Shown here: positions 22,190 through 29,000 of the stretch, piece after piece
How positions within the stretch are numbered: position 1 is the first letter of the stretch
How the letters are laid out: each line of letters begins with the position of its first letter
Origin: Actinidia chinensis
Taxonomy: Eukaryota; Streptophyta; Magnoliopsida; Ericales; Actinidiaceae
Reading direction: 5' to 3'
Assembly: GCA_009663005.1 (NCBI GenBank)
Contig: CM018899.1
Span: 11,784,200 to 11,813,199, forward strand
DNA length: 29,000 bases
The notes under the pieces: model-generated
What the model was told of the DNA's origin: nothing
Databases searched by the model: none
What the model saw: the letters and a program-made list of their open reading frames with translations, nothing else
Made by a program: the position numbers and the translations under genes

Positions 22190-23776
22190 GCCGAACTCGA
22201 ACGAGATTCCGAGCTGTCCAAGTGAAATTGGGGTTACAAGTTAACATGATTAAACGCGAAAGAGGTTTAGCCGAACTTTTGAAGCTCTGAACTGTCTTCG
22301 TTAGTTTTAATCCAGTACACTGGTAGAAAAAATCCAGGGACAAGCTAAGCCCACAACTCGAACGAGGGTTCCGAGCTTGTCCAATGAAATTTACAAGAAG
22401 TCCGATTAAAACGCGAGCAGGGTTGCCGAGCTAATAGGAAGCTCCAACTGCCTTCACGTTCCTGTTAATCTAAGTTACACTTGGTAGAAAAACTCCAGGG
22501 AAAGCTAGCCAAACTCGAACGAGGTTTCCGAGCTTGTCCAATAAAAGTTTTTCAAGTTAACTCGATAAAGCGAAAGAGGTTTAGCCGAATGTATGAGCTC
22601 TAAACTGTCTTCGTTAGTTTAATCCATTACACTTTGATAGAAAAAATCCAAGGGAAGCTAGCCCAACTCAACGAGGGTTCGGGCTTGTCCATGCATTTTT
22701 ACAATTACCTAACCTCCATTAAACGCGAAAGAGTTAGCCGAACTAGTATGAAGCTCCGAACTGCTTCGTTGATTTTACTCCAGTTAGACTGTAGAAACAA
22801 TCCAAGGGAAAGTTAGGCCGAACTCGAACGAGGATTCGAGCTTGTCCATGAAATTTTTAACAAGTTAACTCGATTCAACGCGAGAAGGGTTGCCGAACTA
22901 GTATGAAGCTCCGAAACTGCCTTCATGGTTTAATCCATTACCTTGCTAGAAAAATCCAAGGTCAAGCTAGCCGAACTCGAACGAGGTTCTGAGCTGTCCA
23001 ATAAAATTTTTAAAAGTTAAGTCGATTAAAACGCGAGAAGGCGTTAGCCGAGCTAGTATGAAACTCCGAACTGCTTTCACTGGATGTAATCCAATTACAC
23101 TTAGTAGAAAGAATCCAAGGGAAAGCTAGCCGAAATCTAACGAGGGTTCCGAGCTGTCCAATACATTTTTACAGTTAACTCGATTAAAACGCAAGAAGAA
23201 ATTAGCCGAACTAGTATGAATCTCCGAACTAGCTTCGTTGGTTTTAATCCATTGACACGTGGTAGAAAAAATCCAAGGGAAATCTTGCGAACTCGAACTA
23301 GGGTTCTAGCTATCCAATGAAATTTTTACAGTAAGTTTTTAAGTCGATTAAAACGCGAGAAGGGGTTAACCGAGCCTAGTTATGAAGCTCCGAACTGTCT
23401 TCACTGCTGTATCCAGTTTACACTTGGTATAAAAAAAAAAAATTCAAGGGAAAGCTAGCCGAACTCGACCGAAGGGTTCCGAGCTTGTCCAACGAATTTT
23501 ATACAAGTTTAATCGTTAAACGCGTGAAGAGGTTAGCCGAACTAGTATGAAGCGCCGACTGCCTTCGTTCATTTTTTAATCTAGTTAGACGTTGTAGAAA
23601 AATCCAAGGAAAAGTTAGCCCCGAACTCGAACAGGATTCCGAGGCTTTCCAATGAAATTTTACAAGTTAACTAGATTAAAACGCGAGAAGGGGTTAACCG
23701 AGCTAGTATGAAGCTCCGAACTGCCTTCATTGGTTTAATCCAGTTACCTTGCTAGAAAAAATCCAAGGTAAAGCTA
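22190..23776. repeat. Mosaic satellite with one E1-E2 cassette
   Basis: About ten units: two relatives of the GAACTTGTATGAAG/CTTCGTTAG type (22,270 and 22,590), then CTCCAGTTAGAC and CTTGCTAGAAAAATCC units, then a GCGTTAGCCGAGC unit leading into E1-E2 (23,030-23,450). The A run at 23,430-23,441 (12 A after GGTAT) is an expanded form of the TATAAAAAAT block. No gene or foreign DNA is seen. Confidence 0.8.
22230..22233. other. G-run replacing T-run in a monomer
   Basis: AAATTTTTACAAG is replaced by AAATTGGGGTTACAAG. Found once; probably a consensus error. Confidence 0.5.
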
Positions 23777-23857
23777 CGGAACTAGTATGAAGCTCCGAAC
23801 TGCCTTCGTTCATTTTAAACTAGTTAGACCGTGGTAGAAAAATCCAAGGGAAAGTTA
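23777..23857 (+). repeat. Extra half-monomer B (B-B junction 2)
   Basis: AAGGTAAAGCTA runs into CGGAACTAGTATGAAGC (a slightly damaged GCCGAACTAG), so half A is absent. The extra half again has CGTTCATTTTAAACTAG. Confidence 0.85.
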
Positions 23858-24336
23858 GCCGAACTCGAACGAGGGTTCCGAGCTTGTCAATGAAATTTTA
23901 CAAGTTACTCGATTAAAACGCGTGAAGAGGTTAGCCGAACTAGTATGAAGCTCCGAACTGCCTTCGTTGGTTATAATCCAGTGACACGTGGTAGAAAAAA
24001 TCCAAGGTAAAGCTAGGCAAACTCGAACGAGGGTTCCGAGCTTGTCCAATAAAATTTTTACAAGTTAAGTCGATTAAAACTCGAGAAGGGGTTAGCCGAG
24101 CTAGTATGAAACTCCAAACTGCCTTCACTGGCTGTAATCTAGTTACACTTGGTAGAAAGAATCCAAGGGAAAGTTAGCCGAACTCGAACGAGGATTCCGA
24201 GCTTGTCCAATGAAATTTTTACAAGTTAACTAGATTAAAACGCGAGAAGGGGTTAACCGAGCTAGTATGAAGCTCCGAACTGCCTTCATTGGTTTTAATC
24301 CAGTTACCTTGCTAGAAAAAATCCAAGGTAAAGCTA

Positions 24337-24418
24337 GCCGAACTAGTATGAAGCTCCGAACTGCCTTCGTTCATTTTAAACTAGTTAGACGTGGTAGAAA
24401 AAATCCAAGGGAAAGTTA
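24337..24418 (+). repeat. Extra half-monomer B (B-B junction 3), clean sequence
   Basis: This is the clearest example. Half B at 24,256-24,336 is followed at once by a second half B at 24,337-24,418 (GCCGAACTAGTATGAAGC through AAGGGAAAGTTA), and only then by half A at 24,419. The breakpoint falls exactly at the shared GCCGA that opens both halves. The surrounding sequence has almost no indels, so a read error is unlikely. Confidence 0.92.
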
Positions 24419-24497
24419 GCCGAACTCGAACGAGGGTTCCGAGCTTGTCCAATGAAATTTTTACAAGTTAACTCGATTAAAACGCGAAAAGAGGTTA
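24419..24497 (+). repeat. Half-monomer A (~79 bp)
   Basis: This is the first half of the monomer, from GCCGAACTCG to GAGGTTA. Aligned by eye with half B, it shares the opening GCCGA, a CT, the GA-G spacing, TCCGA followed by a purine and CT, a T-rich tract, and AGTTA about 50 bases in. I estimate roughly 60% identity with a few gaps. The shared opening and order suggest the 161-bp unit arose by doubling of an ancestor of about 80 bp; that origin is inferred. Confidence 0.75.
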
Positions 24498-24579
24498 GCC
24501 GAACTTGTATGAAGCTCTGAACTGTCTTCGTTAGTTTTAATCCAGTTACACTTGGTAGAAAAAATCCAAGGGAAAGCTA
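24498..24579 (+). repeat. Half-monomer B (~82 bp)
   Basis: This is the second half of the monomer, beginning GCCGAACTTGTATGAAG here and GCCGAGCTAGTATGAAG in most units. It contains the TTTTAATCCAGTTACAC block and ends in the A-rich AAAAAATCC and AAGGGAAAGC. The GCCGA start is shared with half A, and exactly this point serves as the breakpoint in the B-B junctions at 22,109, 23,777 and 24,337. Confidence 0.75.
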
Positions 24580-25062
24580 GCCCAAACTCGAACGAGGGTT
24601 CCGAGCTTGTCCAATGAAATTTTTACAAGTTAAGTCGATTAAAACGCGAGAAGGGGTTAGCCGAGCTAATATGAAGCTCCAAACTGCCTTCACTGCCTGT
24701 AATTTAGTTACACTTGGTAGAAAAAATCCAAGGGAAAGTTAGCCAAACTCGAACGAGGATTCCGAACTTGTCCAATGAAATTTTTACAAGTTAACTCGAT
24801 TAAAACGCGAGAAGGGGTTAGCCGAACTAGTATGAAGCTCCGAACTGCCTTCATTGGTTTTAATCCAGTTACCTTGCTAGAAAAAATCCAAGGTAAAGCT
24901 AGCCGAACTCGAACGAGGGTTCTGAGCTTGTCCAATAAAATTTTTAAAAGTTAAGTCGATTAAAACGCGAGAAGGCGTTAGCCGAGCTAGTATGAAACTC
25001 CGAACTGCCTTCATTGGATGTAATCCAATTACACTTAGTAGAAAGAATCCAAGGGAAAGCTA

Positions 25063-25383
25063 GCCGAAATCTAACGAGGGTTCCGAGCTTGTCCAATACA
25101 ATTTTTACAAGTTAACTCGATTAAAACGCAAGAAGAAATTAGCCGAACTAGTATGAATCTCCGAACTGCCTTCGTTGGTTTTAATCCAGTGACACGTGGT
25201 AGAAAAAATCCAAGGGAAAGCTTGCCGAACTCGAACGAGGGTTCTGAGCTTATCCAATGAAATATTTACAAGTTAAGTCGATTAAAACGCGAGAAGGGGT
25301 TAACCGAGCTAGTATGAAGCTCCGAACTGCCTTCACTGCTGTAATCCAGTTACACTTGGTATAAAAAATTCAAGGGAAAGCTA
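25063..25383 (+). repeat. Two-monomer cassette E1-E2, clean reference copy
   Basis: E1 (25,063-25,223) has AAATCTAACGAGGG, CCAATACAATTTTT and CGCAAGAAGAAATTAGCC. E2 (25,224-25,383) has GGGTTCTGAGCTTATCC and ends TTGGTATAAAAAATTC. The ordered pair recurs near 10,847, 12,131, 14,346, 15,683, 17,934, 19,207, 23,132 and 26,185, with some sequence variation. In the 22-monomer repeat it occurs twice, as monomers 4-5 and 12-13, about 1.3 kb apart. E1 alone is at 27,798. Confidence 0.85.
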
Positions 25384-25650
25384 GCCGAACTCGACCGAGG
25401 GTTCCGAGCTTGTCCAACGAAATTTATACAAGTTAACTCGATTAAAACGCGTGAAGAGGTTAGCCGAACTAGTATGAAGCTTCCAACCTGACTTCATTGG
25501 TTTTAATAATCCAGTTACAACTTGGTATAAAAACATTCAAGGGAAAGCTATAGCTCGAACTCGACCGAGGTTCAATAGTTGTCTCAACGAAATTTATCAA
25601 GTTACCTCGATTAAAACGCGTGAAGAGGTTAGCCGAACTAGTATGAAGCT
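25384..25650. repeat. Recent single-monomer tandem duplication
   Basis: The unit at about 25,384-25,550 and the next one share private variants: CTCGACCGAGG, CAACGAAATTTAT, AAAACGCGTGAAGAGG and GGTATAAAAA(C)ATTCAAGGG. They appear to be neighbours copied from one unit. The first copy is clean in half A and the second (25,552-25,600) has several indels. A relative of the same unit is at 23,459-23,540 (CTCGACCGAAGG, CAACGAATTTTATAC, CGCGTGAAGAGG). Confidence 0.7.
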
Positions 25651-27700
25651 CCGAACTGCCTTCGTTCATTTTAATCTAATTAGACGTGGTAGAAAAAATC
25701 CAAGGGAAAGTTAGCCGAACTCGAACGAGGATTCCGAGCTTGTCCAATGAAATTTTTACAAGTTAACTAGATTAAAACGCGAGAAGGGGTTAGACGAACT
25801 AGTATGAAGCTCCGAAGTACCTTCATTGGTTTTATTCTAGTTACACTTGGTAGAAAAAATCCAAGGTAAAGCTATCCAAACTCGAACGAGGGTTCCGAGC
25901 TTGTCCAATAAAATTTTTACAAGTTAAGTCGATTAAAACGCGAGAAGGGGTTAGCCGATTTAGTATGAAGCTCCAAACTGCCTTCATGGTTTTAAGCCAG
26001 TTACCTTGCTAGAAAAATCCAAGGTTAAAGATAGCGAACCGAACGAGGGGTCTGAGATGTCAATAAAATTTTTAAAAGTTAAGTCGATTAAAACGCGAGG
26101 GAAGGCGTTAGACGAGCTAGTATGAAAATCCGAACTGCCTCATTGGATGTAACCACTTACACTTAGTAGAAGAATCCAAGGGAAAGCTAGCCGAAATCTA
26201 AACGAGGGTTCGAGCGTGTCCAATACAATTTTACACCCACCGTGAACTCGATTAAAACGCAAGAAGAAAGTAGTCCGAACTAGTATGAATCCCGAAACTG
26301 CCTGCGTCGCGTTTTAATCCAGTGACACGTGGAAGAAAAATCCAAGGGAAAGCTGCCGAACTCGAACGAGAGTTCGAGCTATCCATGAAATTTTACAAGT
26401 TAATCGATTTAAAACGCCCGAGAATGAAGGGTTGGTTAGCCGAGCTAGTATGAAGTAAAGAAAGCCTTCAATAGCTTAATCCAGTTACACTGGTATAAAA
26501 ATCCAAGGAACCAAGCTAGCCGAACCGAACGAGGGTTCCGAGCTTGGCCAATGAAATTTTTACAAGTGAAACTCGCTAAATGCGAGAGAGGTTAGCTATG
26601 AACTGCCTTCATTGGTTTTTAAATCCAGTTACACGGTGGTATAAAAAATCAAAGGGAGCTAGCCGAACTCGAACGAGGGTTCCGCGCTTTACCAATGAAA
26701 GTTTTACAAGTTAAGCGATTAAATTTAAAAACGCGAGATAGAAGGGGTTAGCCGAGCTAGTATGAAGCTCGAACTGACTTCATTGGTTTTATCCAGTTAC
26801 ACTTGTTAGAAAAAATCAAGGGAAAGGCTAGCCAAAACTTGAACGAGGGTTCGGCTTGTCCCATGGAAATTTTTACAAGTTAAGTCCGATTAAACGCGCG
26901 AGAGACGAGACGGGTTAGCCGAGCTAGTATGAGCTCCGAATTGCTTCATTGGTTTTAATCCAGTACAATGGTATAGAAAAAAATCCAAGGGAAAGCTAGC
27001 CGAACTCGAACGAGGGTTCCGAGCTTTTTCCAATGAAATTTTACAAGTAAGTCGATCTAAAACGCAGAAAGAAAAGAGGTTAGCCGGAAACTTGTATGAA
27101 GCTCTGAACTGTCTTCGTTAGTTAATCCAGCTACAATGTAGAAAAAAAAGTCCAGGGAAAGTTATAGCCCAACTAGAAAGAGGGTTCCGAGCTGTCAAAT
27201 GAAATTTTTACAAGTAACCGATTTTAAAAACGCGAGAAGAGTTTAGCCGACGTTGTTTGAAGCTTGAACTGCTGCTTGGTTTTAACCCGTTACACTTGGT
27301 AGAGAAAAACTTCCAAGCGGAAAGTTAGCCGAACTCGAACGAGGATTCCGAGCTTGTCCAATGAAATTTTTACAAGTTAACTAGATTCAAACCGTGAAGG
27401 GGTGCCGAACAGTATGAAGCTGCCGAACTTCACCTTCATTGGTGTTATAATTCTAGTTACACGTGGTAGAAGAAATTCCAAGGTAAGTTAGCCGAATCAA
27501 CGAGATCCCGAGCTTGTCCAATGAATTTTGTTCAAGTTAAGTCGATTAAACGCTAGAAGTGTTAGTCCGAGCTAATTGATCTCCGAACTGCCTTCATTGC
27601 TGTCATCCATTACACTTGGTATAAAAATTCAAGGGAAAGCTAGCCGAACTCGACCGAGGGTTCTGACTTGTCCAATACATTTTTAAAGTTTAATTCGATT
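25651..27700. repeat. Mosaic satellite with heavy small indels
   Basis: About 12-13 units. They include a GCGTTAGACGAGC unit followed by E1-E2 (26,105-26,510), then a stretch at 26,519-27,150 in which the ~16-bp-deleted unit is followed by GAACTGACTTCATTGG units and a CTTGTATGAAGC/CTTCGTTAG unit. That is the same order as 11,165-11,770 of the 22-monomer repeat. Local oddities such as ACACCCACCGTGAACTCG (26,233-26,250) and GAATGAAGGGTTGG (26,422-26,435) are not shared by other units. Confidence 0.8.
26519..26661 (+). repeat. ~16-bp-deleted monomer outside the regular HOR
   Basis: GAGAGAGGTTAGC continues directly to TATGAACTGCC, the same shortened A/B boundary as monomer 6 of the 22-monomer repeat. 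It shows that this part of the right-hand mosaic derives from, or shares an ancestor with, that repeat. Confidence 0.8.
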
Positions 27701-27965
27701 AAAACGCGAGAAGGCGTTAGCCGAGCTAGTATGAAACTCCGAACTGCTTTCACTGGATGTAATCCAATAACACTTACTAGAAAGAATCCAAGGGAAAGCT
27801 AGCCGAAATCTAACGAGGGTTCCGAGCTTGTCCAATACAATTTTTACAAGTTAACTCGATTAAAACGCAAGAAGAAATTAGCCGAACTAGTATGAATCTC
27901 CGAACTGCCTTCGTTGGTTTTAATCCAGTGACACGTGGTAGAAAAAATCCAAGGGAAAGCTAGCG
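27700..27965. repeat. Clean repeat of the GCGTTAG + E1 pair
   Basis: This segment is nearly identical to 24,960-25,222: GAAGGCGTTAGCCGAGC, TGGATGTAATCCAAT, AAATCTAACGAGGG, AGAAGAAATTAGCC and CCAGTGACACGTGG. It is an island almost free of indels between noisy flanks. Related pairs are near 21,690, 23,035 and 26,095. Confidence 0.85.
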
Positions 27966-29000
27966 AAACTTCGAACGAGGGTCCGAGCTTTTCCAAGAAA
28001 TTTTTACAAGTTAAGTTCGATTTATTTAAAACGCGAAAAGAGGTGATGGTTAGCCAACTTGTATGAAGCTCTGGAACTGTCTTTCGTTAGTTTTAACCCG
28101 CTTTACACTTGGTTAGAAAAAATCCAAGGGAAGTAGCCCAAACTCGAACGAGGGTTCCGAGCTTGTCCAATGAAATTTTTCCAAGTTAACTCGATTTTAA
28201 AACTGCGAGAAGGAAGAGGTTCGCCGAAGTTGTTTGAAGCCGCTGAACTGCCTTCTTTGCGTTTTAATCCAGGTACACTGGTAGAAGAAAATCCAAGGAA
28301 AGTAGCCGAAACTCGAACGAGGATTCCGAGCGTTCCATGAAAATTTTACAAGTTAACTAGATTAAAACGCGTGAAGGGGTTAGCCGAAAACTAGTATGAA
28401 GCTCGAACTGCATTCATTGGTTTTATTCTAGTTACACTTGGTAGAGAAATCAAGGTAAAGTTAGCCGAACTCGATACGAGGATCCGAGCTTGTCCAATGA
28501 AATTTTTACAAGTTAAGTCCCGATTAAAACGCGAGAAGGGGTTAGCCGATTTAAGTAGGAAAACTCCGAACTGCCTTCACTGGCTGTAATTCTAGTTTAC
28601 ATCTTGGGAGAAAGAATCCAAGGGAAAGCTAGCCAAAATCTAACGATGTTTCGAGCTTGTTCAATGAAATTTTTACAAGTTAACTTGATTAGAACGTCGA
28701 GAAGGGGTTAGCCGAACTTGCATGAAGCTCTGACTCCTTCGTTGTTTTAATATGTGTGCACGTGGTAGAAAAAATCCAGAAAAGCTAGTCGAATTCGAAC
28801 GACTTTCCGAGTATATCCACGAATTTTTTACAATTTAACTCGATTAAAAGGGCGAGAAGGTGTTTGCCGGGCTATAGGAATCTCTGACTACCTTCTTAGT
28901 TTTAATCAAGTTACTGTGGTAGAAAAATTCAGGGAAAGCTCGCCGAACTCGAACGAGGGTTCCGAGCTTGTCCAATAAAATTTTTACAAGTTAACTAGAT
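27966..29000. repeat. Right edge: mosaic monomers, no gene
   Basis: About six and a half units, including a unit matching 21,140-21,400 (near 28,640-28,900: shared TGCACGTGGTAG, then TCGAATTCGAACGA, then GCCGGGCTA). The window ends inside half A (CAAGTTAACTAGAT), so the array continues to the right. Confidence 0.9.

Larger units (their letters stand above)
24419..24579 (+). repeat. Reference monomer (161 bp) in clean sequence
   Basis: This is the best unit to use as a type sequence, because it lies in the least indel-damaged part of the window. It opens with GCCGAACTCGAACGAGG and closes with AAGGGAAAGCTA. It contains a GTTAAC palindrome at 24,467-24,472, A/T tracts spread through the unit, and a near-perfect dyad at 24,422-24,439. 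It carries variant bases seen in many other units: GAACTTGTATGAAG in place of GAGCTAGTATGAAG, CTCTGAACTG in place of CTCCGAACTG, and TTCGTTAG in place of TTCATTGG. A general consensus of the array is about 43% G+C with nine or ten CpG sites per unit. Confidence 0.95.
1..29000. repeat. Tandem satellite array, ~161-bp monomer, about 180 copies
   Basis: The same unit recurs from the first base to the last. Landmarks return in fixed order about every 161 bp: GCCGAACTCGAACGAGG, then TTGTCCAATGAAATTTTT, CAAGTTAACTCGATT, AACGCGAGAAGGGGTTAGCC, AGTATGAAGCTCCGAACTG, TTTTAATCCAGTTACAC and AAAAAATCCAAGGGAAAGC. In clean sequence the starts at 24,419, 24,580, 24,742, 24,902, 25,063, 25,224 and 25,384 give lengths of 161, 162, 160, 161, 161 and 160 bp. 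All units face the same way, and no stretch of even 100 bp lacks the repeat. No gene, transposon, rDNA or tRNA interrupts it. Unit length and array form fit a centromeric or pericentromeric satellite (known for such families; location here is inferred). I do not recognise the family. Confidence 0.98.

Noticed and set aside
24520..24545. CENP-B box-like start: CTTCGTTGG matches the first nine bases of the mammalian box
   Set aside because: The essential second half (an A and the CGGG core) is absent; the satellite continues TTTTAATCC. Many units have CTTCATTGG, CTTCGTTAG or CACTGG instead, so the match is not kept.
24419..24579. Four ~40-bp sub-repeats within the monomer
   Set aside because: The two-fold structure is visible by eye, but further division of each half gives only weak matches (AACTCGA near both quarter starts) that I cannot tell from chance without a computed alignment.
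1..29000. Open frames of 60-93 codons on both strands with recurring peptides (for example CKNFIGQ and FPWIFST)
   Set aside because: They are translations of the satellite. The same words recur once per monomer, overlap on both strands, and stop at random indels. None has a plausible promoter, a known domain, or codon use distinct from the repeat.
1..29000. CRISPR array
   Set aside because: Repeats are about 161 bp and directly adjoining, with no unique spacers, and there are no cas genes.
1..29000. Transposon, LTR, rDNA or telomere inside the array
   Set aside because: I looked for breaks in monomer register longer than about 60 bp, TG...CA ends, and telomere-type short repeats. All breaks found are partial monomers or homopolymer runs.
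1..29000. Decay of an old array as the cause of the dense single-base indels
   Set aside because: Neighbouring stretches alternate between nearly clean and heavily broken, and homologous HOR units are clean in one copy and broken in another while sharing the same substitutions. Consensus error explains this more simply.

Overview
The whole 29 kb window is one uninterrupted block of satellite DNA. A unit of about 161 bp (160-162 bp wherever the sequence is clean) is repeated head to tail roughly 180 times, always in the same orientation. I see no protein-coding gene, RNA gene, transposable element, CRISPR array or unique sequence. Open frames of 60-93 codons on either strand are chance frames through the repeat. 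When a monomer is 162 bp (a multiple of three) a frame can run into the next unit, so their peptides simply repeat the satellite.

A near-nucleosomal unit, a long homogeneous array and higher-order organisation indicate a eukaryotic centromeric or pericentromeric satellite. CpG-transition variants suggest a genome that methylates its DNA, and a plant is my best guess. I do not recognise the family and do not name a species. The monomer is about 43% G+C and is an old dimer: half A (about 79 bp) and half B (about 82 bp) both begin GCCGA and can be aligned throughout.

Layout. (1) 1-590: ordinary monomers plus one truncated monomer of about 104 bp. (2) 590-5,300: local duplications built on a three-monomer cassette. 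(3) 5,300-10,350: divergent, rearranged relatives of the higher-order repeat, at spacings of about 3.4-3.6 kb. (4) 10,349-20,963: three consecutive copies of a 22-monomer higher-order repeat of about 3.52-3.58 kb. Each has the same ordered set of variant monomers, including one that lacks about 16 bp and one that lacks about 10 bp. (5) 20,964-29,000: a mosaic with no single period, built from recurring one- to three-monomer cassettes. It includes three places where a half-monomer B follows another B directly.

Sequence quality is uneven. Most of the window has small insertions and deletions every 10-30 bases, while a few islands (about 12,740-12,960, 16,000-16,400, 17,750-18,170, 24,080-25,480 and 27,700-27,960) are nearly free of them. 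This looks more like incompletely polished long-read consensus than biology. Several homopolymer blocks, including a 42-base A run at 14,810-14,851, may have the same cause. Structural statements here rest on shared substitutions and large deletions, not on single-base indels.
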